A DNA stretch of 64,000 bases. It comes from CAVPCZ01 sp963779225 (lineage in GTDB: Bacteria > Bacteroidota > Ignavibacteria > UBA10030 > UBA6906). Below are positions 46,401 through 54,280 of this stretch, one piece after another. The notes below the pieces were generated by a model. The model was given only the letters and a program-made list of their open reading frames with translations. It did no database searches and was not told the origin of the DNA. The stretch's first letter is position 1, and every line of letters starts with the position of its first letter. Where the stretch lies: NCBI GenBank assembly GCA_963779225.1, contig CAVZWW010000003.1:806001-870000 (forward strand), in the 5' to 3' direction. The translations under genes were made by a program, and so were the position numbers.

Positions 46401-47433
46401 GGAGCAGTCGGAACGCAAACTGCGGCTCCTTGCCTTTACGCTCAATTGTGCCAGGGATGCTTTCGTTATCACCGATCTGGAAAGTATGATTCTGTTTGTT
46501 AATCAGGCGACGGTGGAGATGTACGGTTTCGCTGAAGAGGAATTGATAGGGAAGAATGTCCGGCTTCTGCGGCCGGCTGACTTCTCCTCCGATCTTACCG
46601 AGCAGATACGCGCCGGGACCCGCACAGGAGGGTGGAGCGGCGAAGTGCAGAATGTGCGCAAGAACGGCGAGAGTTTTCCGATCGAACTCTGGACCTCCAC
46701 CGTCCGGAATGATCAGGGAGAACCGGTGGCGCTGGTCGGTGTTGCCCGCGAAATCACCCGGCGCAAGCTCGTTGAGGCCCGGCTCCGTACTTCCCTCAGG
46801 GAGAAAGAAGTGCTGCTCAAGGAGATACACCATCGCGTCAAGAATAACCTCCAGGTCATTTCCAGTTTACTCAGCCTGCAGGCCTCGAAACTCTCCGGAG
46901 ACGACATGGTGAACATCCTGAAAGAGAGTCAGACGCGGGTGAAGTCCATGGCTCTTGTTCACGAAGAGCTCTACCAGTCGGACGATTTTTCGCGAATCGA
47001 TTTTGCCGACTATGCCCACCGGCTGACCACCAGCCTGTTTCACACATACAGGCCCGAGGTGACGCCGATCGCGCTTGCGGTGGATGTGGAGGAGATCTTT
47101 CTGACCGTTGACACGGCAATCCCCTGTGGGTTGATTATCAACGAACTTGTTTCAAATGCACTGAAGTATGCCTTTCGCGGCAGGGAGCGTGGAAGAGTGG
47201 ATATCCGCCTGGTCCGGGAAGGCGGGGAATACCGGCTGACAATTGCCGACGACGGCATCGGGCTTCCAGGGAACATCGACCCTGAGACGACCGAAACACT
47301 CGGGTTGCAGCTGGTGAGCACGCTTACGCGGCAACTGGGAGGAACACTCGCGGTGAGGCGGGGCGGCGGAACACAGTTTACGGTTGCGTTTGTCGAGCAG
47401 GAACGAGCCGAGACGGACCGGGCGGACTCCTGA
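43423..47433 (+). CDS. Sensor histidine kinase with periplasmic propeller (2)
   Basis: 1,336 residues, paralogue of the preceding kinase with one base between them. GTG start at 43423 (TGGAG 7 bases upstream); signal peptide ends SPASAG. Propeller repeats (DTWVQTRNGLSWYDG, GNVWVTSGRSFTGAFRWDG, GALWFGTNRGLSVF), Y_Y_Y-type domain, membrane helix near 710-735, then three PAS segments, one more than its neighbour. It ends with HisKA_2 (EIHHRVKNNLQVISSL, His 1136/1137) and HATPase_c (INELVSNALKYAFRG). No receiver domain. Arose by tandem duplication, since domain order and motifs match throughout. Confidence 0.93.
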   Translation: MFLRLCLFVSVLWVSPASAGPGFDRLNEAWRWTTFTAEDSLPAHHILAIVELPSGDTWVQTRNGLSWYDGYQWHLTGPESGLPDGSSGAVIAAHDSTLLVFTGRRVYRSSRHFFRELPFTGERPGPAITAAVPFPDGQVLLLNAGGTLFVLKDGTLTLLPFTRGQPGGRMTGIQRAQRGALVTCAAGLFLFDGHTWEPLIGAADSSFAVSGLSENARGDGAAWVTSPREHRGLWKWKTGRPAMHISEKPSSAPTAVLTTPEGDVLLVEETGGVRVSTPDRVDRLNPVPLSLVGSVFLQLRANGDLWAAGPTGLHLCRLSSRRWEYWNPSGTPQGTIVHEFLRHSTGSIWIATGNGLQVRRADGKMTEIAVANGVQLGSVTGLGEDHDGNVWVTSGRSFTGAFRWDGKSWKRFGAAEGLQELPYHRIARDRSGRLWFLGDSVVLFSRGRFVVWGSEHEPLRSGTYTMAEGRDGALWFGTNRGLSVFANGAWRNWSTREGLRGNRVFTLAVDRDNRVWFGDQVHGLGCLEGSRLRYFSSADGLASDLVWDIKTDARGGLWIATRGGLTLYSEDSWTSFDYSSGLTYTGLWPVLPLADRVLLGTSGNGTAVLLLPSDRVPLPRVIFKEPVIEPGRIHVSWRSVAWWGESPAAGLSVRYRIDDHPWSSWAPVRETVISRLSSGSHVFSIQVKDPFGRFDSRGHRFTFTIEPPVYLRPFFLLPVIVLALSTIGLVAVLIVRRRRYRYELRLGEETSHALLNSSTDPAYLFDVQGTLLARNQAAAALPGAATLGTSVFTYLPASLAVSRQAATTEVIRTGSPLRFEDTQDGKFYEHHLYPVSDPSGRITRLALSSRDVTDRRQLEETLRSTVEFLRQILESSTTVAIISVNQVGRILYWNTGAEHILGFTSDEMVGHRTFVSLLPPGAAVEQTALLALSQGVVAGHQSGSRVFPVIRKDGLPRLLRIALSPQAGKQEDVLGILMIAEDITDQETAKQEAEQSERKLRLLAFTLNCARDAFVITDLESMILFVNQATVEMYGFAEEELIGKNVRLLRPADFSSDLTEQIRAGTRTGGWSGEVQNVRKNGESFPIELWTSTVRNDQGEPVALVGVAREITRRKLVEARLRTSLREKEVLLKEIHHRVKNNLQVISSLLSLQASKLSGDDMVNILKESQTRVKSMALVHEELYQSDDFSRIDFADYAHRLTTSLFHTYRPEVTPIALAVDVEEIFLTVDTAIPCGLIINELVSNALKYAFRGRERGRVDIRLVREGGEYRLTIADDGIGLPGNIDPETTETLGLQLVSTLTRQLGGTLAVRRGGGTQFTVAFVEQERAETDRADS

Positions 47434-47540
47434 AGGTGCGGCTGCATGACGCACTTCGGGCGCGGAACCCCCGGGGCGCCGATCACACGGGAGTGAACGT
47501 ACTGCGGCAGCGCAAGCGGACTTCCAGGGAGGATAGCGGC

Positions 47541-47894
47541 ATGTCAGGACGCGTTGAAGAATTCAACGAATACCGGGATCGGATGAATGCCCGGATTCTC
47601 GAAATCGAGAACAGGCCGATCAAACGATTCTTCGGTGTTGATACGCTCACGTATAACGCGGGCGCACTGGATGTTCGCACGAAGGAAATGCTCGGACTCG
47701 TTGCCTCGATGGTGCTCCGGTGCGACGACTGCATCGCGTATCATGTGCAGCGATGCAAGGAGGAAAAGGTGAGCGACGAGGAGTTGTACGACGTGTTCAG
47801 CGTGGCTCTTGTGGTGGGTGGATCAATCGTCATTCCACACTTACGGCGCGCAGTTGGGTTCCTGGATGAATGGAACGCTCTCAAGAAGACGTGA
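47541..47894 (+). CDS. AhpD/carboxymuconolactone-decarboxylase-like protein
   Basis: 117 residues of the AhpD-like all-helical family. CxxCxxxH motif intact: Cys61, Cys64, His68 in LRCDDCIAYH, the redox centre of alkylhydroperoxidase-type members. Start at 47541 follows GGAGG; the frame is open further upstream but without a ribosome site. A role in peroxide or thiol redox chemistry is likely; the partner is unknown. Confidence 0.87.
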   Translation: MSGRVEEFNEYRDRMNARILEIENRPIKRFFGVDTLTYNAGALDVRTKEMLGLVASMVLRCDDCIAYHVQRCKEEKVSDEELYDVFSVALVVGGSIVIPHLRRAVGFLDEWNALKKT

Positions 47895-48363
47895 ACCCGG
47901 GCCCGTCGGTCCCTGTCCGGCGATACGGTAGGGTACGAATGGGTAACGGATCCGGCTCCGCCCCCTCCGGTATCCCGTACAACGCATACAGATGCCAGAG
48001 CACTCCCGGTTTCGGGCGGCAGATGTTCTTTTCCCACCGCTCCACACCCACCCACGAGTAGCCGATCAGCCCGGCCACCTGCCTGAGCGTAAGTCCGGAA
48101 GCGATACGGGCTGCGCGAAGGCGTTCGCCGAATGATTGCAGATGCTTGCGCCCCGAGATGATGCCGTCCACCGCCCCTTCAACTTCGGCCGCCTTGTGAG
48201 CGGAAAGGAAGGTTCGTTGATGGACGATCTGCCAGGCGTACTGCCGCGAGACGCCAAGCTGGGCGGCAAGAAACGACACGGTGATTCCCCATTGCTGCAT
48301 TTTCTCACGTGTCCGCCCGATGGTGAGCTCAATGGCACTGTTGCAGGCTTGTCGTCGTTTCAT
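47881..48363 (-). CDS. Protein with two helix-turn-helix domains
   Basis: 160 residues from the ATG at 48363. Two HTH segments: residues 29-50 (VSFLAAQLGVSRQYAWQIVH) and an XRE-type domain 78-115 (GERLRAARIASGLTLRQVAG, then VGVERWEKN). The C-terminal 40 residues are Pro/Arg-rich and disordered-looking. Probably a DNA-binding regulator. It ends by overlapping the AhpD gene tail to tail (14 bases). A TATACGTATA palindrome 25 bases upstream is a candidate self-operator. The start has no clear ribosome site; translation could also begin at Met22. Confidence 0.7.
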   Translation of the reverse strand: MKRRQACNSAIELTIGRTREKMQQWGITVSFLAAQLGVSRQYAWQIVHQRTFLSAHKAAEVEGAVDGIISGRKHLQSFGERLRAARIASGLTLRQVAGLIGYSWVGVERWEKNICRPKPGVLWHLYALYGIPEGAEPDPLPIRTLPYRRTGTDGPGFTSS

Positions 48364-48387
48364 GGCGTCCAGGAGGTCTTTCTTATA

Positions 48388-48397
48388 TATACGTATA
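48388..48397. promoter_or_regulatory. TATACGTATA palindrome upstream of HTH gene
   Basis: Perfect 10-base palindrome in an AT-rich patch directly upstream of the two-HTH gene. It overlaps the position expected for that gene's -10 region on the minus strand. Candidate operator. Confidence 0.4.
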
Positions 48398-48525
48398 CAG
48401 GCCGCAAAAGTTGTGCCTTTCTGCCGGTTTTCCCATCCTGACGGTGTCTCCGGGTGGAGAATGCAGCGCCTTCTCCGTATCTTGGACATCATGCCATCCG
48501 CCGGTGCAACACCACTAAGGTATCG

Positions 48526-50379
48526 ATGCAATACCCACGAGTAGAGGGAATCCTCATTGCCATCGTGATCCTCCTGAACGCACAGACCTTCGGGCAGAGA
48601 TCTGCGGCCCTGCCTGCAGATACCCTGGCGGAGATCGGTGCGAGCGTTATCACGGCGCGCGATTTTCTGGAGCGGATCGAGCTGATGCCGTGGCCGGGGA
48701 AAGACCGGGCGGCCGAGCATGACAGTGCGAAGATACGTGCGCTGCGTTCACTCGTTGCGGAGTTTCTTCTGGCGCAGGAAGCGGCTGTGCAGGGGTTGGG
48801 CCGCGACAGCGGCACGCAGCGCCGGAGTCTGGAACTGGAAAGGCTTATGGTGCGTGATGAACTCTACAAACGTGAAGTCCTCAGCCGTGTGAACGTCAAA
48901 CCCCAGGAGCTCTCCGTCGGTCTGAAGCGCTATCCCCGCGAGCTGGAGATACTGTACCTGCGATCCCCCGCGCGCGCGGCGGCCGAAGAGCTCGGGGACT
49001 CCCTGGAGATGTACAGAACACTCGACAGCACACTGCGCCGGGTTTCTTCCCGGCTGCTGATCGGCGCCGACACGTTGTTCCTCCAATTCGGCAGCATGGA
49101 CCGGACTCTGGAGGACAGCGCCTACGCACTGAGTCCCCGGCGCCCTGTTTCGGGCGTACTCCGGTCGGATCTCTACGGGTGGGGCTTCGTGGTGCGCCTG
49201 GGAGAACGCAGTAATGCCGACGCGTTGAAGAAGTCGATCCCGGATCGGCGCACGGCTGTCGAGAACATCATCCGGCGGCGGAAGCAGGATGCACGTGCCG
49301 CATCGTTCACCGGCAGCATACTGGCACCACAACGCGCAGAGGCGGACCCCGTCCTTTTTGAAACAGCAGCGGCCACATTGCACGGACTCGTCATGCGGGA
49401 TCCTGCTGCCCGCACGTCCAAAGGCGCGTACCGTATCTTCGCGACCGATCTGGATAGCGTGGAACACGTGCTTGAGAAGGACCTCCAGCGGGTGTTTGTA
49501 CAAACCGCCTCGGGAGGGTTGACAGTCGCCGATGTGCTGGATGGACTGCGCAGCAGGGACATGAGTGTGGTGTCCCTGGATCCTGAACGATTCCGGAACA
49601 GATTGAATGCCTACATCAGGGAGGTCGTGGCGGGGGAGTTGATTGCGCGGGAAGGGTACCGGCAGGGGCTGGAACGGTCCGAGAACGTGCGCCGCGACGT
49701 CGCCGTGTGGGAACGGACATGGGCCGCTACAGCACTCATCAGAAACCTCACGGCGTCGGTGGAGGTGACAGAAGCCGAAGCGATGGAGTATTGCATACGC
49801 AATGGAGCGGTGCTCGGACGTCCGTACGAAGTGAATATCCGCGAGGTGCTGAGCGACAGTCTCTCCGGGTCGCTGCGGATCCTTGAACGGATGAGTAACG
49901 GAGAAGATCTGGCTGATCTTGCCAGGGAAGTGTCGAAGAGAAAGGGGTGGCGGGAGAAAGGGGGAGAGTCGGGCTACTTCAATGTCGGGGCACGACCGCC
50001 ACTGGGATTTGCGGCCCTCTGGACGGATTCCGGTTCGATCGGCGGTCCGGTGGAACTGCCGGAGGGTTTTAGCCTGTTCCGTGTGCTGGGAAAGAGGGTC
50101 GCGGTGCGCGACAGCGTCCCCTCACCGGATTCCCTGAAGGTGCTCGCCCGGCGTGCGGCCCGGGGAGAGCATCAACACCGGGTTGTGGAGGAGAATGTCA
50201 GCCGGCTGGCAAAGGAGAATGGCGTGAGAATTCATTATGACCGGCTGCTGAAGCTCCATGTGAACCCTGCGAACATGGTTACCCGCCGCTTCATCGGATT
50301 TGGAGGAGTGATCACCGCCGTACCTTCGATAACGCCGATCTGGCAGTGGGAGGGGGAGCAGCCGGATGTGGTCCCCTGA
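48526..50379 (+). CDS. Parvulin-type peptidyl-prolyl isomerase (SurA/PpiD-like)
   Basis: 617 residues from the ATG at 48526 (AAGG upstream), giving a signal peptide ending QTFGQ. A SurA-N-like chaperone segment begins EIGASVITARDFLERIE. A central helical region follows, then one rotamase domain at about 445-560 (VNIREVLSDS, GEDLADLAREVS, KGGESGYFNVG, SIGGPVELPEGFSLFRVLGK). Periplasmic folding factors of this type help outer-membrane and secreted proteins fold, which fits a genome rich in exported proteins. Only one of the usual rotamase repeats is clear. Confidence 0.82.
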   Translation: MQYPRVEGILIAIVILLNAQTFGQRSAALPADTLAEIGASVITARDFLERIELMPWPGKDRAAEHDSAKIRALRSLVAEFLLAQEAAVQGLGRDSGTQRRSLELERLMVRDELYKREVLSRVNVKPQELSVGLKRYPRELEILYLRSPARAAAEELGDSLEMYRTLDSTLRRVSSRLLIGADTLFLQFGSMDRTLEDSAYALSPRRPVSGVLRSDLYGWGFVVRLGERSNADALKKSIPDRRTAVENIIRRRKQDARAASFTGSILAPQRAEADPVLFETAAATLHGLVMRDPAARTSKGAYRIFATDLDSVEHVLEKDLQRVFVQTASGGLTVADVLDGLRSRDMSVVSLDPERFRNRLNAYIREVVAGELIAREGYRQGLERSENVRRDVAVWERTWAATALIRNLTASVEVTEAEAMEYCIRNGAVLGRPYEVNIREVLSDSLSGSLRILERMSNGEDLADLAREVSKRKGWREKGGESGYFNVGARPPLGFAALWTDSGSIGGPVELPEGFSLFRVLGKRVAVRDSVPSPDSLKVLARRAARGEHQHRVVEENVSRLAKENGVRIHYDRLLKLHVNPANMVTRRFIGFGGVITAVPSITPIWQWEGEQPDVVP

Positions 50380-50394
50380 ATCAAGACTTGATTC
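50378..50394 (+). terminator. Palindrome overlapping PPIase stop
   Basis: GAATCAAG-A-CTTGATTC (arms 8, centre 1), starting inside the isomerase stop codon and followed by TTTAG. As RNA it can form a 5-6 base stem with a short loop, so it may be a weak terminator; it also overlaps the -35 of the tRNA promoter. Confidence 0.45.
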
Positions 50395-50416
50395 TTTAGT
50401 GATCATTTGGTAAGAT
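50388..50416 (+). promoter_or_regulatory. Promoter of tRNA-Gly
   Basis: TTGATT at 50388-50393, 17-base spacer, TAAGAT at 50411-50416. Transcription would begin near 50423, about 35 bases before the mature tRNA. Confidence 0.6.
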
Positions 50417-50421
50417 AGACG

Positions 50422-50448
50422 GCAACAGTAAGGTGAACACACTGTTGC
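50422..50448 (+). other. Hairpin in the pre-tRNA 5' leader
   Basis: Perfect GCAACAGT/ACTGTTGC inverted repeat with an 11-base loop, located at the predicted 5' end of the tRNA-Gly transcript and 9 bases before the mature tRNA. It may guide leader processing or protect the precursor. Confidence 0.45.
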
Positions 50449-50457
50449 GTTGTCCCT

Positions 50458-50528
50458 GCGGGGCTAGTTGATCGGTTCAACGCGAGCTTCCCAAGCTTGA
50501 AAGACGGGTTCAACTCCCGTGCCCCGCT
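50458..50528 (+). tRNA. tRNA-Gly (anticodon CCC)
   Basis: 71 bases that fold as a complete cloverleaf: acceptor GCGGGGC/GCCCCGC, D stem GTTG/CAAC, anticodon stem CGAGC/GCTTG with loop TTCCCAA (anticodon CCC), T stem ACGGG/CCCGT with loop TTCAACT, discriminator T. The CCA end is not encoded. It reads GGG glycine codons. Confidence 0.93.
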
Positions 50529-50593
50529 CTCTCCATCACCATCTGGCTGTCTTCCTTCGCTCCACATTTCTTCCACCCATCCGAGAGGTCGCC

Positions 50594-51019
50594 ATGACCA
50601 AGAAACTGTGGCTTGCCTTCATCGCCGTGTTTGGGGTATTCGAGGTTATAAACTTCATCGTCAACGGGCTTCTGCTCATGTCAGCATACGAAGCGACCAG
50701 GAATATCTGGCGCCCGGACATGATGTCCCTGATGTGGGTGTTCCACGTTGTCATGCTGATCGGGGCGTTCTTTTTTGTCCTTGTCTTCTCAAAGGGGTAT
50801 GAGGGGAAAGGATTCATGGAGGGGGTTCGGTACGGACTCTACATCGGCATCTGGATGGGGGCGGGATATGCCTACGGGACGTACGGCATGATTGCCATTC
50901 CCTATTCCATGGCCCTCATCTGGTTTGTCACATCCCTGGTTCAGTACATGCTTGCCGGCATTATCGCGGCGGCGATCTTTGACAGAAACGCGATGGTGAC
51001 CCCGGTGGGCAAAAGCTGA
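50594..51019 (+). CDS. Small four-helix membrane protein
   Basis: 141 residues from the ATG at 50594 (GAGAGG upstream). Four hydrophobic helices: WLAFIAVFGVFEVINFIV, MWVFHVVMLIGAFFFVLVF, a Gly/Tyr-rich third helix (YIGIWMGAGYAYGTYGMIAI) and FVTSLVQYMLAGIIAAAIF. The family is not recognised with certainty; no catalytic motif is seen. It stands between tRNA-Gly and the PAS-only gene. Confidence 0.78.
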   Translation: MTKKLWLAFIAVFGVFEVINFIVNGLLLMSAYEATRNIWRPDMMSLMWVFHVVMLIGAFFFVLVFSKGYEGKGFMEGVRYGLYIGIWMGAGYAYGTYGMIAIPYSMALIWFVTSLVQYMLAGIIAAAIFDRNAMVTPVGKS

Positions 51020-51077
51020 GCCCCTTTGTCCCCGGGTCCTTCAACCGCACAAACGGGAACACCGGCTGGTAGAGACG

Positions 51078-51446
51078 ATGGGTGAAAGAACGAACGAAGT
51101 GGATTGGGTGCGCGACTTTCCGGCGGCCGTTACGGTATGCGATCCCGATGGGGTGATTCTTGCCATGAATGAACGAGCCTGCGCCACCTTCGCATCGGAG
51201 GGTGGTGCAGGTCTGGTCGGCAGTAATCTGCTGGACTGTCACCCCGAACCGGCACGATCAGAAGTTGCAGGACTACTTGTCTCCCGCCGGCTGAACTGTT
51301 ATACGATCGAGAAGAACGGCGTCAGGAAGCTCATCTATCAATCCCCCTGGTACGTTGCAGGCACATACCGGGGTTTTGTCGAAATCTCCCTTCCCCTTCC
51401 CGCCGAGATGCCCCACTTCGTCCGACGCAGCGATGAAGCGTCGTGA
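51078..51446 (+). CDS. Stand-alone PAS domain protein
   Basis: 122 residues made almost entirely of one PAS domain: DFPAAVTVCDPDGVILAMNE at the start, then GSNLLDCHPEPARSEV, NCYTIEKNGVRKLIYQSPWY and GFVEISLPLPAEMPHFVR. The last segments are the signature of a small PAS family found in many anaerobes. No output domain is attached, so it must act through a partner. Signal unknown. Confidence 0.85.
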   Translation: MGERTNEVDWVRDFPAAVTVCDPDGVILAMNERACATFASEGGAGLVGSNLLDCHPEPARSEVAGLLVSRRLNCYTIEKNGVRKLIYQSPWYVAGTYRGFVEISLPLPAEMPHFVRRSDEAS

Positions 51447-51526
51447 CCGGCCTGTGCCGCGCGACGTTGACACGCGGTGACGGGGCAACCGGCCCACACA
51501 CGGGCATGTGCTGACAGGGCGGCCGG

Positions 51527-52612
51527 TCAGCTGTGCCGGATCGAAATGATGTCACCATCCTTCACGATGTACTCCTTCCCCTCCAGGCGCCAGTGGCCGG
51601 CTTCCTTGGTTTTCGCGAACGAGCCGCCGTGGGCCACGAACGGATCGTAGTGCACTACCTCCGCCCGGATGAACTTGGTGACGAAATCCGAATGGATGAC
51701 CCCGGCCGATTCCTGCGCCGTCATCCCTTTCCGGATTGTCCATGCGCGGCACTCGTCTTCGCCTACGGTGAAAAACGACTGCACGCCGAGAAGGGTGTAC
51801 GCCTCACGAATCAACGTGTCGAGCGCCGATTCCTTGATTCCGTATTCACTCATAAACGCCCGGGCCTCTTCTTCCGGAAGTTCGGACATCTCCATATCGA
51901 TCTTCCCGAAGAACGAGAGGACTTTCGTCTGTTTCCCGGCTTTCTTTTCACTTACCTGTATCACAAGTTCCTCGGCGGTCTTCTGCTGTGTTTCATCGCA
52001 GTTCAGCGCAATCAACATCGGCTTGATGGAGAGCAGCTGATAGGTCTTGAGGATGTGCATCTCATCCCTGGTGAATTCCACTTCACGCAGGGGGGTTTCG
52101 GTTTCCAGAATCTGGTGGCATTTTTGCAGAATCGGCAATTCCCTCTTGAGCTGTTCGTCCTGGGCTTTCTGTATCTGTTTGCCGATCCGCTCGATCCGGG
52201 TTTCAATGATGGAGAGATCGGAGATGATAAACTCCGTCTCGAATGCCGCGATATCCCGGATGGCGTCAACGCTCCCGTCGGGATGGGGAACGGTGTCATT
52301 GGTAAAGAGCCGGACGACCTGCACGAGGGCGTCATTGGTTTTGACGTTGCTGAAGAAATTGGTGGTGAACTGAGTTGATCCCGATTCTCCGCGCTTCAAA
52401 CCGACCACATCAACAAATTCGATCGTGGCGTGAACCGTCCGCCGGGGCGTGTAGAGAGCGGACAGTGCATCGAGGCGGGCGTCCGGTACCTTGACAACTG
52501 CATGATGGGCCTCCGCCCTGGTCAGCATCGATGGGTCGAGATGAGTCCTGGTGATCGCCTGAAAGAGAGTGGATTTGCCCGAAAATGGGAGTCCGACAAT
52601 ACCGATCTGCAT
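51527..52612 (-). CDS. ychF: YchF/Obg-family ATPase (OLA1-like)
   Basis: 361 residues, usual YchF length. N-terminal P-loop GLPFSGKST (7-15), replacing the common GxPNVGKST; FVDVVGLKRGES as switch region; a coiled-coil insert about 125-200; and NCDE in place of NKxD, consistent with ATP rather than GTP preference. The C-terminal TGS/DUF933 domain is complete (FFTVGEDECRAWTIRKG, DFVTKFIRAEVVHYDPFVAH, EYIVKDGDIISIRHS). The product binds ribosomes in other bacteria. The altered P-loop makes it a divergent subfamily. Confidence 0.9.
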   Translation of the reverse strand: MQIGIVGLPFSGKSTLFQAITRTHLDPSMLTRAEAHHAVVKVPDARLDALSALYTPRRTVHATIEFVDVVGLKRGESGSTQFTTNFFSNVKTNDALVQVVRLFTNDTVPHPDGSVDAIRDIAAFETEFIISDLSIIETRIERIGKQIQKAQDEQLKRELPILQKCHQILETETPLREVEFTRDEMHILKTYQLLSIKPMLIALNCDETQQKTAEELVIQVSEKKAGKQTKVLSFFGKIDMEMSELPEEEARAFMSEYGIKESALDTLIREAYTLLGVQSFFTVGEDECRAWTIRKGMTAQESAGVIHSDFVTKFIRAEVVHYDPFVAHGGSFAKTKEAGHWRLEGKEYIVKDGDIISIRHS

Positions 52613-52700
52613 AGGGGTGCCTTCGTGGTATGAGAAACGACAAACCTAACATACGAAAAACGTTTCACTTCTGCAGCAACCGGAAGCAGAGAAAGTCAAC

Positions 52701-52729
52701 TTGCGCTCCGGAGAATTATCTTCTATCTT
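52701..52729 (+). promoter_or_regulatory. Promoter of M64 peptidase gene
   Basis: TTGCGC at 52701-52706, 17-base spacer, TATCTT at 52724-52729, 28 bases ahead of the ATG at 52758. Confidence 0.55.
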
Positions 52730-52757
52730 TATCCACAACCTTCACGCGGAGATCCGG

Positions 52758-54233
52758 ATGCACGTCCTGAGAACAGTGTGCTGTTTGATTTGTTTTTCCG
52801 TGATCGGCCTTGCCCAGCCGCCGGTCCGTTTCGACGAGTTCTTCGAGGATGCGGCATTGCGGATGGATTTCTATCAGACAGGGGAAGGGAACAAAGAAGT
52901 GATTACGCTGGACCGGCTGCACCGGGAGGCGGTCTGGCCCGAAAGCAGGACCCGTCTCCTCGACCCGTTCAATAACGGGCGGTACGCCGTCAGAGCGTAC
53001 GACACGACATCCAACCGCCTTGTGTACAGCCGGGGCTTTGACACCATGTTCGGCGAGTACCGGACCACTCACCCGGCACTGCAGGGGGTACAGCGGACGT
53101 TCAACCGGGCCGTGCGCATCCCCTTTCCGAAACACCCGGTGAAGGTGGATATTGAAGTACGCGACAGGCAGAACATTCTCCGCCCCCTGTTCTCGGTGAT
53201 CGTTGATCCACAGGATTTCCATATACAGAAGGAATCAGGGAAAAGCACCGACCGGATATACCGATTCCAGGAAAACGGAGATCCGGAGCACTCGGTGGAT
53301 ATTGTCTTCCTTGCAGAGGGATATATGATCGAGGACACGGCGAAATTCCGCTCGGACGTCCAACGCATGTCTGCCGCCCTGTTTGCCGTGGAGCCGTACA
53401 AAAACCGGCAGAGTGACTTCTCCCTCCGCGGGGTGCTGCGGCCGTCGGTTGAGCGTGGAATGGATGAACCGAGGCTCGGGTCATTCAAGGCGACACCGCT
53501 GAACGCCTCGTTCGATACGTTCGACCTTGACCGGTACATGCTGACCGAGGAGGGGCGGGCGCTGCGCGCTATGGCCGCACAGGTGCCGTACGATGCCATC
53601 GTCATTCTTGTGAACAGCTCCCGGTACGGCGGCGGCGGAATCTATAACGACTATTGCATCACCACGGTGGACCATCCGGCCAGCGCGGGCGTGTTCGTTC
53701 ATGAGTTCGGGCATTCGTTTGCCGGACTTGCCGATGAGTATTACTCGGCAGATGTCGCCTACAACGATTTCTATCCGAAGGGAGTCGAGCCGCTGGAGCC
53801 GAACATTACGGCTCTCCTGGATCCCGCCCGCATCAAGTGGCAGGATCTGCTCAGCCCGGGTGTCGCTCTTCCCACCGAATGGGGAAAAGAAGCGCTGGAT
53901 AGCCTTCAGGCGGAGCGCCGGAGTAACGGTGCGGCCAGGTCGCGGGCGTTGAAGGAGGCGGCGGGGAGCAATGTTGCGGAAGCCGAGCGCGCCGCGATCG
54001 AATCAGGCTTCAAGGCGAAGGACCGCGCACTGCAAAAGGAGATCGAGAATGTGCGCAAGAAGTATGCGCATCTGGAAGAGACCGTCGGCGCGTTCGAAGG
54101 CGCCGGCTATACCTCACGGGGGATGTACCGTTCCATGATGTACTGTCTGATGATCTACCATCCGAAGAACGAATTCTGCCGCGTCTGCCGGCAGGCCATC
54201 AGCCGGATGATCGATTGTCAGATAACCAGATGA
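52758..54233 (+). CDS. Secreted M64 (IgA-peptidase-like) metallopeptidase
   Basis: 491 residues from the ATG at 52758, signal peptide ends IGLAQ. An N-terminal M64 domain (VIVDPQDFHIQKE region) precedes the catalytic domain: VDIVFLAEGYM, then zinc site HEFGHSFAGLADEYY with His315, Glu316 and His319. The C-terminal part contains a charged coiled-coil insert (about 385-445) before the conserved end (YRSMMYCLMIYHPKNEFCRV). Family members cleave extracellular proteins. Its stop lies close to the M28 gene (an ATGA overlap at 54230 is also possible). Confidence 0.9.
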   Translation: MHVLRTVCCLICFSVIGLAQPPVRFDEFFEDAALRMDFYQTGEGNKEVITLDRLHREAVWPESRTRLLDPFNNGRYAVRAYDTTSNRLVYSRGFDTMFGEYRTTHPALQGVQRTFNRAVRIPFPKHPVKVDIEVRDRQNILRPLFSVIVDPQDFHIQKESGKSTDRIYRFQENGDPEHSVDIVFLAEGYMIEDTAKFRSDVQRMSAALFAVEPYKNRQSDFSLRGVLRPSVERGMDEPRLGSFKATPLNASFDTFDLDRYMLTEEGRALRAMAAQVPYDAIVILVNSSRYGGGGIYNDYCITTVDHPASAGVFVHEFGHSFAGLADEYYSADVAYNDFYPKGVEPLEPNITALLDPARIKWQDLLSPGVALPTEWGKEALDSLQAERRSNGAARSRALKEAAGSNVAEAERAAIESGFKAKDRALQKEIENVRKKYAHLEETVGAFEGAGYTSRGMYRSMMYCLMIYHPKNEFCRVCRQAISRMIDCQITR

Positions 54234-54280
54234 AGGCGTTTCCCCGGCCTTCTCTCAACCTCCAACAAAAGGATCCGTTC

